Positions 51,586 to 60,125 of a DNA stretch of 64,000 nucleotides are shown piece after piece. The position numbers and the translations under genes were made by a program. This DNA is from Streptosporangium violaceochromogenes. GTDB lineage: Bacteria > Actinomycetota > Actinomycetes > Streptosporangiales > Streptosporangiaceae. Within the stretch, counting starts at the first letter, position 1. Every line of letters begins with the position of its first letter. The stretch is taken from the NCBI RefSeq assembly GCF_014654615.1, contig NZ_BNBB01000010.1, forward strand, positions 1-64,000, written 5' to 3'. The notes beneath the pieces are model-generated. The model worked only from the letters and a program-made list of their open reading frames with translations, had not been told where the DNA came from and made no database searches.

Positions 51586-53793
51586 ATGGGCGAGACCGCG
51601 GCGGAACCCCCGGCCGGAACGCCGGAGGCCGAGGCCGCCACCCCCGCACCGGAGCCGCCCGCACCGGCCACGATCCGGCGGGAGAAGGCGCCCGAGGTCT
51701 TCCTGGAGGACGACGACGACCCCGACCTCGACCTGCCGCTCAGCACCCGGCTGCCCGACGAGGACAGGGAGCGCCGGCTGCGTGAGGAGAGCCTCGACGG
51801 CCTGTGCTCCACCGGCGTCGTCCACGGCTCGGCGCATCGCATCGTGGGAGGCGCCCTCTTCGAGACTCACAGCGGCCACATCAACATCGGGCTGCCCGAC
51901 TCCGGGCCGATCACCCGGGTCTACCCGGTCGGCGACGAGGACGCCGCCCGGATCCGCGACACCTTCGTGGACGGGGAGAGCCGCAGACGCCTCGTCGAAC
52001 GACTCCGCGGCGAGCGGGTCGTGGTCCTGGCCGGGCACGCCGACGGCGGCAGGGGGTACACCGCCCAGGCCGCACTCCTTGGGTGGGCCCACGGTGAGCA
52101 TCGGGAGAGGAAGGAACGTCACACCGCGCTGCTGACGGTGAGCGGCGACCCGGCCTATGTGAAAACCGACGACCTGCGCGAACGGACCGGCTACGTGCTG
52201 GACGCCACACGGGCCGGCTGGACCAGGCGCAACCCTCAGGAGGTCCTCCGGCACCTCGGCCACCTCGCGGAGACGCTGTCCGGCCGCTTCGTCGTCCTGA
52301 CCGGCCCCGGCGGCCTGCCCGGGCACCCCTCGGTCCTCCACGACCCTCCTGAGCCCGTCCAGGTGTTCGAGCGCTGGCTGAAGTACGAGCTGACCAGGAC
52401 AGGCGACGGCGACCTGTTCGCGGCCGTCCACCGGATGGAGGGCCTCGCGGAGTTCGCCGCCGAGCGGCGCCCTCCCGCCGAGGGTGCCGGGCTGGCCAGG
52501 GAGACGGCCGCCGTCCTGCGCCGGGGTGGCGAGCTCCGCGACGTCACGGCCGGTCTGCCCGGTGAGCTCAGGAAGGCCGCCCGTGAGCTGCTGAACGACG
52601 GGCACCCCCTGCCGCAGCGCTGCTTCCTCATCGCCTCCGCGGTGCTCAACGAACTGCCCGTCATCACGGTCTCGCGGGCGGCCACGCTGCTGGTGGAGCT
52701 GGTCAAAGGTGAGCACCCCCCGGCCGAGAGCCCCGAGCCGCCGGCCTGGGAATGGCTACCCGAATGGCTGGATCACGCCCAGGCAGACTGCGGCCGGGAC
52801 GACGACGCGCGGGGGATCCGCCGGGTCCGCCTGCGCAGACCCCACCTGGCCGCCGCCGTTCTGGAGGTTGTCTGGCAAGAGGGTCAGAGCGTCCGCGACC
52901 CCGTGCTCACCTGGTTGAAGAACCTGTCGGCGCACCCCGCCCGCGACGTGCGGATCAAGGTGGCTCACGCGATCGGCCGGCTGGCCACCTACGACTTCGA
53001 CGTGATCGACGAGGAGTTCCTCCAGCCGTGGAGCGGCCAGACCGCGCGGCAGAGTGAGCAGTGGCTGGCCGCGTGGGCGTTCGAGGCCGCCGCGCACGCC
53101 GAGAGCACCTCGGGCCGTGTCCTCGAACGCCTGCGCCTGTGGTCCTCCAAGGAGGCGGCCAAGAAGCGTACGGTGGCGGCGCGGGCCTATGGCTCCCGCA
53201 TCGGCGTCGACTGGATCGAGGAGGCCCTCGCGGCCTTCCGCCGGATCGTGCTGCGCTCCTCGGTCCAGCAGAGATACATGCAGGACGCGGTGGCCCGCTC
53301 GCTCACCGAGGTGTACACCCGCCAGACCGCGCCGGCCATCCTCGGCGAGCTCGCCCGATGGGCCGAGAGGAAGCATCCGGCGCTGCGCCGCACCGCGGCA
53401 CTGGCCCTGACCCGGCTCGCCTCGGAAGGGGGGGACCGGCGCAGCAGGCTCCGCCCGGAGGAGTTCGACGACGAGCTCTGGCCCCGGGTCGAACGGCACC
53501 TGGTGAAGCTGTGGCTGAACGCGCTCGGCTGCGGGATCGTCCACCGCGACCCGCGGAACGTCACCGGCCCGCCGATCCACGAGGCCTGGACCGCCTTCGC
53601 CACCTGGGTGGGCGCCTGGGACAGGACGTCCGGCCGCCACCGCGCCGTCATCGAACAGGTCTTCTCGGACGGCGAGCGCGAACTGCGCGGGCCGCTCCGG
53701 CTCCACCTGCACCACTGGTTTCGCGGACAGACGATCGGCGCCGGTCTCGGCCGGCGGCTCTATCACCTGATGAAAGGCGACATCGCCCCATGA
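51586..53793 (+). CDS. Large STAND-like protein with degenerate P-loop and HEAT-like repeats
   Basis: The 735-residue protein starts with a disordered acidic 70-residue segment. Residues 77-103 repeat, without gaps, the motif at the end of the preceding protein (GSAHRI ... ETHSG ... NIGLP). A nucleotide-binding-like region follows: VVVLAGHADGGRGYTAQAAL near 145-164, a P-loop whose Lys is replaced by Arg/Gly, with LSGRFVVLTGPGG near 240 as a second strand. Residues about 400-640 are helical repeats of HEAT type. It is likely cytosolic, a scaffold or an effector switched by the shared motif. ATGA overlap with the next gene. Confidence 0.6.
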   Translation: MGETAAEPPAGTPEAEAATPAPEPPAPATIRREKAPEVFLEDDDDPDLDLPLSTRLPDEDRERRLREESLDGLCSTGVVHGSAHRIVGGALFETHSGHINIGLPDSGPITRVYPVGDEDAARIRDTFVDGESRRRLVERLRGERVVVLAGHADGGRGYTAQAALLGWAHGEHRERKERHTALLTVSGDPAYVKTDDLRERTGYVLDATRAGWTRRNPQEVLRHLGHLAETLSGRFVVLTGPGGLPGHPSVLHDPPEPVQVFERWLKYELTRTGDGDLFAAVHRMEGLAEFAAERRPPAEGAGLARETAAVLRRGGELRDVTAGLPGELRKAARELLNDGHPLPQRCFLIASAVLNELPVITVSRAATLLVELVKGEHPPAESPEPPAWEWLPEWLDHAQADCGRDDDARGIRRVRLRRPHLAAAVLEVVWQEGQSVRDPVLTWLKNLSAHPARDVRIKVAHAIGRLATYDFDVIDEEFLQPWSGQTARQSEQWLAAWAFEAAAHAESTSGRVLERLRLWSSKEAAKKRTVAARAYGSRIGVDWIEEALAAFRRIVLRSSVQQRYMQDAVARSLTEVYTRQTAPAILGELARWAERKHPALRRTAALALTRLASEGGDRRSRLRPEEFDDELWPRVERHLVKLWLNALGCGIVHRDPRNVTGPPIHEAWTAFATWVGAWDRTSGRHRAVIEQVFSDGERELRGPLRLHLHHWFRGQTIGAGLGRRLYHLMKGDIAP

Positions 53794-54677
53794 GACTCCT
53801 CCGAAAGATCTGGAACCGGATCCGTCGCACCCCCGCGGCGGCCCCTCACGCGTGCGTCGACGCCGAACCCTACAACCCGGTCATGCTCACCCACCGCTTC
53901 ATGCAACCCCCTCCCCGCCCGTGTGACCACCCCCTGGACGAGGGGCTGCACGTCACAGACGAGGGGCTGGTCATCGAGACCCCGGCGCGCGGCGACGCCC
54001 TGACCTTCACCGTCACGGTGTGGTGCTCCTGGTGCGCCCAGCCGAAAGCCGGTCACCCGGACGGCGGTCTGCTGCCGGAGATCGACGCCAAGCGGCCGGC
54101 CGCGCACCGGCGCCTGCACGACGTGGTGCGCGCCACGGCGCGCGGATTCGACGCCGACCTCGCCCAGCAGGCCGAGGAGGCGATCGAGAAGGAGCTGACC
54201 GCCGCCTTCCTGGCGCCGATCCACGACTGCGACGACGTGACCGTCAGATGCTCGGTCCGCGCCTGGGTCACGCTCGGCGAGGAGGTGCTGGAGTACCAAC
54301 GCGGAGTCGGCCGGGACCTGCTGGAGAGCCGGGCGCGGCTCGCGCTCACCCGCGCACACGTGGAGCGGCTGAGCGGGGAGCGCGATCTGTGGCTCGGCTT
54401 TCTGGAGGAGAGCGCGAAGAACTGGCGCAGCCGCTTCGCCGTACAGCTCGCCGAGCACCCCGTGAACATGGCCGCCACCATGGGCGTCATGGAGAGCGAG
54501 CGGCGTGAGGAGGCCGACCGCTTCCTTTCGCTGGTGCACAACGTGGTGAGGGCCCAGCAGGCCGTCAACGTCTTCGACCTCGTGACCGACAGCGAGAGTG
54601 CCCTGCGGGTCGCGCTGGAACAGCTCGGCGTACGCCTCCCCGAGCCCTCGTCCGACCTGCCCTGGGAGCGGGTGTGA
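53790..54677 (+). CDS. Cytosolic helical protein of the six-gene operon, unknown family
   Basis: The 295-residue protein has a basic N-terminus (MRLLRKIWNRIRR), several Cys (CDHP, CSWC) around residues 45-100, then long amphipathic helices: HDVVRATARGFDADLAQQAE, EVLEYQRGVGRDLLESRARL, ALTRAHVERLSGERDLWLGF. The mix of a beta region (TFTVTVWCSW, VTVRCSVRAWVTLG) followed by a coiled-coil-like half loosely recalls SPFH/Band 7 proteins, but I cannot assign it. It has no signal or membrane helix. The start overlaps the upstream stop (ATGA) and the end overlaps the next start (GTGA). Confidence 0.55.
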   Translation: MRLLRKIWNRIRRTPAAAPHACVDAEPYNPVMLTHRFMQPPPRPCDHPLDEGLHVTDEGLVIETPARGDALTFTVTVWCSWCAQPKAGHPDGGLLPEIDAKRPAAHRRLHDVVRATARGFDADLAQQAEEAIEKELTAAFLAPIHDCDDVTVRCSVRAWVTLGEEVLEYQRGVGRDLLESRARLALTRAHVERLSGERDLWLGFLEESAKNWRSRFAVQLAEHPVNMAATMGVMESERREEADRFLSLVHNVVRAQQAVNVFDLVTDSESALRVALEQLGVRLPEPSSDLPWERV

Positions 54678-55960
54678 ACGGCACGCACCGAGCGGCCGGG
54701 CTGGTCTGCGCCCTGCTGGTCGCCGGGTGTTCCTTCGCCGATCCGGGGACGGCCGGCGGCACACCGCGGCCGGGCGCCGCCTGCGCGGCACTCGGCGTGC
54801 TCGCGCGGGACAAGACACCGACCGCGTATGAGCTGGTCGTCGTGATCGACCGCAGCGCGTCCATGCGGGACACCGAGTCCGGTGACGTCCCCGACTGGTA
54901 CACCGCGATCTTCGGTGGCCGGGGGGTGGCGCAGGCGGACGGCTCCATCAGCTTCGGCGCCGCGGAGAAGGCGCTGATCCCGTTCCTGCCGACCCCCGCC
55001 GTCGTCAAGGTCGGCGCCCTCGACGGCGGCAGGCGGATCGACTGGCGGGGCACACCCGTCTACCTCCCCCGGATGACCGGCGGCCAGGCCGGCAGAAAGG
55101 AGTTCGCCGGCAACACCGGCGCCTGCCTCCGGCACCTTTTGGAGGAGGCGACCCGCTCCCCCGCGGCCACGGAGGGGACCAACGTCATGGCCGCGTTCCA
55201 GATCGGGGCACGTCTCTCGGGCGCGGCACGGCGAACCCTGGTGGTGGCGACCGACGGGCTGTCCACGACCGGCTGCGCCGACCTGCGTGCCACCGCGATG
55301 CGCGACCTCGCCCACGCCGATCGCGTCGTCAGGTCCTGTACGGCCCAGCAGGCCGTCCCGGAGCTGACGGGCTGGGAGGTGCGCCTGCCCTGGGTCGGCG
55401 GCGTGGGGGCCGGGCACCCCGAGCCGCAGGAACCCCACCTGGAATGGCTGCGCCACCTGTGGACGGGTCTGTGCGCGGAGGCGACGGGGGCGGCGAGCGG
55501 GTGCACCGTCGGCTCCGAGACGCCCCCCGCCGCCGCCGAGGGGACGCACCCCGCCCCGCAGGGGGCCCACGACGTCGCGATCACGTTCCGCAACGTCGAA
55601 CAGGCCCCCAGCGCGGTCCAGGTGGAGCGGCTCCCGGGCGACCTGCTGTTCGCGACCGGCTCCGACGCGCTGTCGCCGGAGGGCCGCGAGAGGCTGGCCT
55701 CCTTCGCCGCGAGGGTCATCCCCAAGGCGCCGGAGTGGCTGGAGGTCGTCGGCCACACCGACGACCGGGGGGACGCCGCGTACAACGCGCGCCTGTCGAT
55801 GAAGCGGGCCGAGTCGGTGCGCCGGGTGCTCACGGAGGCGGGCGTGACCGGCATCCGGGTCATGGGACTGGGGGAAAACCGGCCGGAATGCCCCGGGACG
55901 ACCGAGGAAGACCGAAAGTGCAATCGCAGGGTGGAGATCAAATACAAGGTGCGTGGATGA
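54674..55960 (+). CDS. Lipoprotein with vWA and OmpA-like peptidoglycan-binding domains
   Basis: The 428-residue protein starts at GTG 54674 (GTGA overlap). A signal peptide ends in the lipobox LVAGC (Cys19), so it is anchored outside the cell membrane. A vWA domain follows with the MIDAS motif DRSASM (Asp59, Ser61, Ser63), TEGTNVMAAF and VVATDGLSTTG. The C-terminal OmpA/MotB-like domain (about residues 310-428) has DLLFATGSDALSPEGRERLA and VVGHTDDRGDAAYNARLSMK, RRVEIKY, the residues that bind peptidoglycan. It would sit between membrane and wall as a sensor or anchor. Confidence 0.8.
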   Translation: MNGTHRAAGLVCALLVAGCSFADPGTAGGTPRPGAACAALGVLARDKTPTAYELVVVIDRSASMRDTESGDVPDWYTAIFGGRGVAQADGSISFGAAEKALIPFLPTPAVVKVGALDGGRRIDWRGTPVYLPRMTGGQAGRKEFAGNTGACLRHLLEEATRSPAATEGTNVMAAFQIGARLSGAARRTLVVATDGLSTTGCADLRATAMRDLAHADRVVRSCTAQQAVPELTGWEVRLPWVGGVGAGHPEPQEPHLEWLRHLWTGLCAEATGAASGCTVGSETPPAAAEGTHPAPQGAHDVAITFRNVEQAPSAVQVERLPGDLLFATGSDALSPEGRERLASFAARVIPKAPEWLEVVGHTDDRGDAAYNARLSMKRAESVRRVLTEAGVTGIRVMGLGENRPECPGTTEEDRKCNRRVEIKYKVRG

Positions 55961-55961
55961 G

Positions 55962-57425
55962 ATGTCCCCCGAGCAACCCCCCGCCGAGGCGGCGCTCAAC
56001 GGCCGGATCGTGCCGGCCGGCGAGGCCGAGGCCCGGCCCGTCCACCTGTGCCATCACGGCTGTGACTGCTGGCAGCGCAACTTCGCCGAGTATCTACGGA
56101 CCACGCCGGACCGCGGGGCCGAGCAACTGGACAACGTCGAGTCGCACGCGCTCCTTGAAGCCAAGAACCGGGCCGCGCGCCTGGTGCGCCGGCACGCCGG
56201 GGAGATGGACGCGGGCCGGCGGCGGCTGATCGAAAGGCACCAGAAGGCGCTGGCCGCCCTGGACCGGCTCAGGACGATCGTCGAGGGAGGCGGAGCCGGC
56301 GGCGCCGTACGGGCCCTGGAACGGCTGCACGCCGAGCGCGCCAGGACCTCGACCCCGCGCAGGCCGCTCTGGCTGCGGATCATCATGCTGCCGACGGTCG
56401 TCGCGGTCGGCGCCTTCGACACCTGGTACTTCCGCGACATCTTCCAGAAGTTCGTCGGCAACGCCGACATCTCCGGCCTGGAGCAGGTGCTCACGTTGTT
56501 TCCCGGCCTGACCCTGACAATCGGCATCGTGATCGCCGGGACGGTGCTCGGCGGCCCGCTGCACCGCGCCGCCCGGCTGCACGCCGAGCGCCAGGCCGGG
56601 CGTGAGGGGATCAGACGGGCGCTCGCCGGCGTCGGTCCCTGGCTGCTCCGTCTGCTGCTGCCCGGCATGCTCCTGCTGGTCGCCGCGAGCTGGGCGGTGT
56701 ACCGGGCACGGGAGGCGAACCTCACCTCCGCACAGGAGGCGGGCGAGGTGACCCAGCTCGCGCTGCCCGTCGACTTCGTGACGATCCTGATCGTCACGCT
56801 CACGCTGTGCGCGCTGGCTCTGAAGATCGTGGCCTACGATCCGTACGCCGCCGAGGAGTCCGCCGCCCGCCGGCGCGACCGGGTCACCCGGCTGCTCGTC
56901 GCCTGGCATCTGCGCAGGACGGCCACCCGCGTCACCGGCAACGCCCTGGCCTGGAGCGACCTGTGCGCGCTCCGCGACGACCTGGTGAGCGGGATCTCCG
57001 AGCGGTACGGCGACGCCTACCGGTTCATGATGTACGCACGCGGTTTCCACGAGAAGGCGGGCAGCCTGCCACCGACCTTCTCCACCGGGGAGCGCGGTCC
57101 GTCCCTGCGGGAGCGCATCCAGCCGGAACTGACCGGGGTCGTGGGACCCGAACCGGACTTCGGCGCCCTGCGCCAGGTCGAGGAGGCCATCGAGAACCAT
57201 CGGCCGCATTCGCTGCAGGAGGAGACGGCCCGGCTGCGGGATCGCCTGGTCGGCCAGCGCTCCCCCTCCTCGCTGCTCTCCTCTCCGCCCGCGCCACCCG
57301 GCTCGTTCGAGACCACCGGGAACGCGCGGACCGGCGGCACACGGCCGGCGACGCCCCGGCGTCCCGGGACGCCGGGCACGGTGACCGGCGACACAGCGGG
57401 CGGCTGGAACGACCGGGCACCGTGA
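55962..57425 (+). CDS. Four-helix membrane protein ending the six-gene operon
   Basis: The 487-residue protein has a Cys/His-rich N-terminus (HLCHHGCDCW near residue 28-37), a cytosolic helical segment to about 120, and four hydrophobic helices (about residues 128-150, 178-198, 225-245 and 263-288). A long cytosolic C-terminus, helical then Pro/Gly/Thr-rich, follows. The first loop faces outside and could meet the vWA-OmpA lipoprotein. ATG 55962 is preferred because AAGGTG lies nine bases upstream; GTG 55953 overlaps the previous gene. No family is recognised; similarity in outline to MotA/ZorA-type motor proteins is only topological. Confidence 0.6.
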   Translation: MSPEQPPAEAALNGRIVPAGEAEARPVHLCHHGCDCWQRNFAEYLRTTPDRGAEQLDNVESHALLEAKNRAARLVRRHAGEMDAGRRRLIERHQKALAALDRLRTIVEGGGAGGAVRALERLHAERARTSTPRRPLWLRIIMLPTVVAVGAFDTWYFRDIFQKFVGNADISGLEQVLTLFPGLTLTIGIVIAGTVLGGPLHRAARLHAERQAGREGIRRALAGVGPWLLRLLLPGMLLLVAASWAVYRAREANLTSAQEAGEVTQLALPVDFVTILIVTLTLCALALKIVAYDPYAAEESAARRRDRVTRLLVAWHLRRTATRVTGNALAWSDLCALRDDLVSGISERYGDAYRFMMYARGFHEKAGSLPPTFSTGERGPSLRERIQPELTGVVGPEPDFGALRQVEEAIENHRPHSLQEETARLRDRLVGQRSPSSLLSSPPAPPGSFETTGNARTGGTRPATPRRPGTPGTVTGDTAGGWNDRAP

Positions 57426-57533
57426 ACGGCGACACCGCTGACGCGGAAAGGCGGGCGGGGGCGGTGCCCGGCCGGCGAGACGGGACAGAGAGGGGGGCCG
57501 TACCCGGCCGGTGGGACGGGCTCGGGCTCGGGT

Positions 57534-59432
57534 TCAGTGGACGGGCTCGGGCTCGGAGTCGGAATTGGCGGGAGACTGGTCGAACTGGGTGCGGTACAGC
57601 TCCTCGTAGCGACCTCCGGCGGCGAGCAGGTCGGTGTGCGTGCCGCGCTCGACGACCCGGCCGTCCTCGATCACGAGGATGAGATCCGCGGCCCGGACGG
57701 TGGAAAGCCGGTGCGCGATCACCACCGAGGTTCGCCCGGCCAGGGCCTCCCCCAGGGCCTCCTGCACCGCCGCCTCGGAGGTGGAGTCGAGGTGGGCGGT
57801 GGCCTCGTCGAGGATGACCACCCGGGGGCGGGCCAGCAGGATCCGGGCGATCGTCAGGCGCTGCCGCTCACCGCCGGAGAGGCGGTACCCGCGCTCGCCG
57901 ACGACGGTGTCCAGGCCGTCGGGCAGCCCCGCGACGAGTTCGGCGAGACGGGCGCGGCGCAACACCTCCCACAGCTCGTCCTCTGAGGCCTCCGGCCGCG
58001 CCAGCAGCAGGTTGGCGCGGACAGACTCGTGGAACAGGTGCCCGTCCTGGGTCACCATGCCGAGCGTCTGGCGAATCGACGCGGCGCTCAGGTCGCGGAC
58101 GTCCAGGCCGGAGAGCCGCACGGCGCCGCTGTCGACGTCGTAAAGACGGGCCGCCACCTGGGCGATCGTCGACTTGCCCGCGCCCGAGGAGCCCACCAGC
58201 GCCACCATCTGCCCCGGCTCGGCGCGAAAGGACACCTCATGCAGCACCTCGACCCCGCCACGCGTGTCGAGGGTCGCGACCTCCTCCAACGAGGCCAGCG
58301 ACACCTTGTCCGCCGACGGGTAGCCGAAGCGGACCCTGTCGAACTCCACCGACACCGGCCCCTCGGGCACCAGCCGGGCGTCCGGCTTATCGGTGATCAA
58401 CGGCTTCAGATCCAGGACCTCGAAGACCCGCTCGAAGCTCACCAGGGCGCTCATCACCTCTACCCGCGCGCTGGCCAGCGCGGTCAGCGGGGCGTACAGG
58501 CGGGTGAGAAGCAACGCGAGCGCGACGACGGCGCCGGGTTCGAGCTGCCCCCGCAGCGCGTAGAACCCGCCAAGGCCGTAGACGAGGGCCAAGGCGAGCG
58601 CCGAGACCAGCACGAGCGCGGTGACGAACACCGACTGCGACATCGCCGTGCGCACCCCGATGTCGCGCACCCGTCTGGCTCGCGCGGCGAACTCGGCCGA
58701 CTCTTCCGCGGGGCGGCTGAAGAGCTTGACAAGGGTCGCCCCAGGGGCGGAGAACCGCTCCGTCATCTGTGTGGTCATCGCCGAGTTGTGGGTGGCCGAC
58801 TCGCGTTCGAGCCGCGCCAGCCGGGTGCCCATCCGCCGCGCGGGCAGGACGAACACCGGCAGCAGCACCAGCGCGAGCAGGGTGATCTGCCAGGAGGTCC
58901 CCATCATCACGACAAGCGTGAGTACGAGCGTCACGAGGTTGCCCGCCACCCCCGACAGGGTGTCGCTGAACGCCCGCTGCGCGCCGATGACGTCGTTGTT
59001 CAGCCTGCTGACCAGCGCACCGGTGCGGGTGCGGGTGAAGAAGGCGATCGGCATGCGCTGCACGTGGTCGAACACGGTGGTGCGCAGATCGAGAATCAGC
59101 CCCTCGCCGACGCTCGCCGACAGCCAGCGCGTCACCAGGCCGAGCACCGCCTCGGCCACCGCGATGACGGCGATGAGCGCGGCGAGCCCGATGACCGGAC
59201 CGGTTTCGGAGCCCTCGACGATGGCGTTGACGATCCGGCCTGCGAGCACGGGGGTCGCGACCGCGAGCACCGCCGTGGCGACGCTGAGCAGCAGGAACCA
59301 CACCAGCAGGCGACGGTGAGGGCGGGCGAACCCGGCGATGCGCCGCAGCGTCGCCCTGGAGAACGGCCGCCGGTCGTCTTGGGCGTTCATCGCGTGGTAC
59401 ATCGACATCCACGCGGTCACTTCCATGTCCAT
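57534..59432 (-). CDS. ABC exporter (fused membrane and ATPase domains)
   Basis: The 632-residue half-transporter has six helices in residues 40-330 and an ATPase with Walker A GSSGAGKST near residue 415, QDGHLFHESVRANLLLARPE, signature LSGGERQRLTIARILLARPR, Walker B VVILDEATAHLD and the H-loop VIAHRLSTVR. It is of the multidrug/lipid exporter type and would act as a homodimer. ATG 59432 follows GGAGACAACCG. A SoxR-type promoter 250 bases upstream points its way, suggesting induction by redox-active compounds. It is convergent with the six-gene operon. Confidence 0.9.
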   Translation of the reverse strand: MDMEVTAWMSMYHAMNAQDDRRPFSRATLRRIAGFARPHRRLLVWFLLLSVATAVLAVATPVLAGRIVNAIVEGSETGPVIGLAALIAVIAVAEAVLGLVTRWLSASVGEGLILDLRTTVFDHVQRMPIAFFTRTRTGALVSRLNNDVIGAQRAFSDTLSGVAGNLVTLVLTLVVMMGTSWQITLLALVLLPVFVLPARRMGTRLARLERESATHNSAMTTQMTERFSAPGATLVKLFSRPAEESAEFAARARRVRDIGVRTAMSQSVFVTALVLVSALALALVYGLGGFYALRGQLEPGAVVALALLLTRLYAPLTALASARVEVMSALVSFERVFEVLDLKPLITDKPDARLVPEGPVSVEFDRVRFGYPSADKVSLASLEEVATLDTRGGVEVLHEVSFRAEPGQMVALVGSSGAGKSTIAQVAARLYDVDSGAVRLSGLDVRDLSAASIRQTLGMVTQDGHLFHESVRANLLLARPEASEDELWEVLRRARLAELVAGLPDGLDTVVGERGYRLSGGERQRLTIARILLARPRVVILDEATAHLDSTSEAAVQEALGEALAGRTSVVIAHRLSTVRAADLILVIEDGRVVERGTHTDLLAAGGRYEELYRTQFDQSPANSDSEPEPVH

Positions 59433-59683
59433 CGGTTGTCTCCGGGGGGATCAGGCGTGCGCCGGGTCTTTGGACCGGCTCTTCGAACAGGTTTGCGGAC
59501 GGGATGAACGATCTCATCCGCCACCGACAAAATCGGCGGGGCCCTCGGACAGGGGTCACATCGGCGTCGTTCCGGGCTTTCCGGCGCCTTCACACCCTCC
59601 GATGGGAGTCCGGCGTCTCCCGGAGGCGCCGGACTCGCGGGCCGCCGTGACACCCGCGTCGTTCCGGGCGACGGCACACACGA

Positions 59684-59714
59684 ACCCTAGAACCTCAATT
59701 TTGGTTGAGGTCAA
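59684..59714 (-). promoter_or_regulatory. SoxR-type promoter with 19-bp spacer
   Basis: On the minus strand TTGACC (59709-59714) and TAGGGT (59684-59689) are 19 bases apart, too long for a normal promoter and typical of MerR-family control. Between them lies the dyad CCTCAA-N6-TTGAGG (59693-59710), the same half-sites and spacing as the E. coli soxS SoxR box. It reads towards the ABC exporter. Confidence 0.6.
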
Positions 59715-59788
59715 ATCCGGCGCCCTCACCCCCTTGAGGCCACGCCCAGCCCCCACGAACCACGTCGGGCCTTCTTGAGGTCACGTCC
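59705..59788. repeat. Three copies of a TTGAGG(T/C)CA motif
   Basis: A 14-bp motif beginning TTGAGG occurs at 59705-59718, 59734-59747 and 59775-59788; the second and third share TTGAGGyCACGyCC. The first copy is part of the SoxR-like dyad. They may be additional half-sites for the same regulator. Confidence 0.4.
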
Positions 59789-59922
59789 GATTTCGCCTCA
59801 CACTGCCGCCCCGCACTCCTCTCCCCGCCCTCTCCTCTCTTCCCCCCTTCTCCTCCGTCACCTTCCCCGGTGCCCGCCGTACGGCACAGCCCGCAGAGCT
59901 CACCCCGGCGCAGGCCGCCCCC

Positions 59923-59970
59923 TGTGAACCACGTCACAAACTGGGCAAGAAAAACGACATAAGGTATAAA
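59923..59970 (+). promoter_or_regulatory. Perfect Crp-type palindrome and -10 box before the DUF6400 gene
   Basis: TGTGA (59923-59927), six bases, then TCACA (59934-59938) is the exact Crp consensus of E. coli, mycobacteria and Streptomyces. TATAAA at 59965-59970 is a good -10. The dyad centre would be at about -46 from the expected start, a position compatible with activation. Confidence 0.6.
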
Positions 59971-60125
59971 TAGTGACAAAGGACCTTGTGTTTAGGGGGG
60001 CGTCCTCCGGTGAACCGTCGGGTGATCGCAAAGAACCGGTCACCGAGACTCCCCGGAACCCCCGCCGGTCACTCGCACCCCGAACACCCCGGTCTTCCTT
60101 CAGTCACCCACCCGAAAGCCGCGCC

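Noticed and set aside
59417..59677. An 86-codon minus-strand frame starting exactly where the SoxR-type promoter should begin transcription
   Set aside because: The GTG at 59677 would fit a leaderless start, but the product is Pro/Arg-rich without family and overlaps the exporter start; a leader peptide remains possible.
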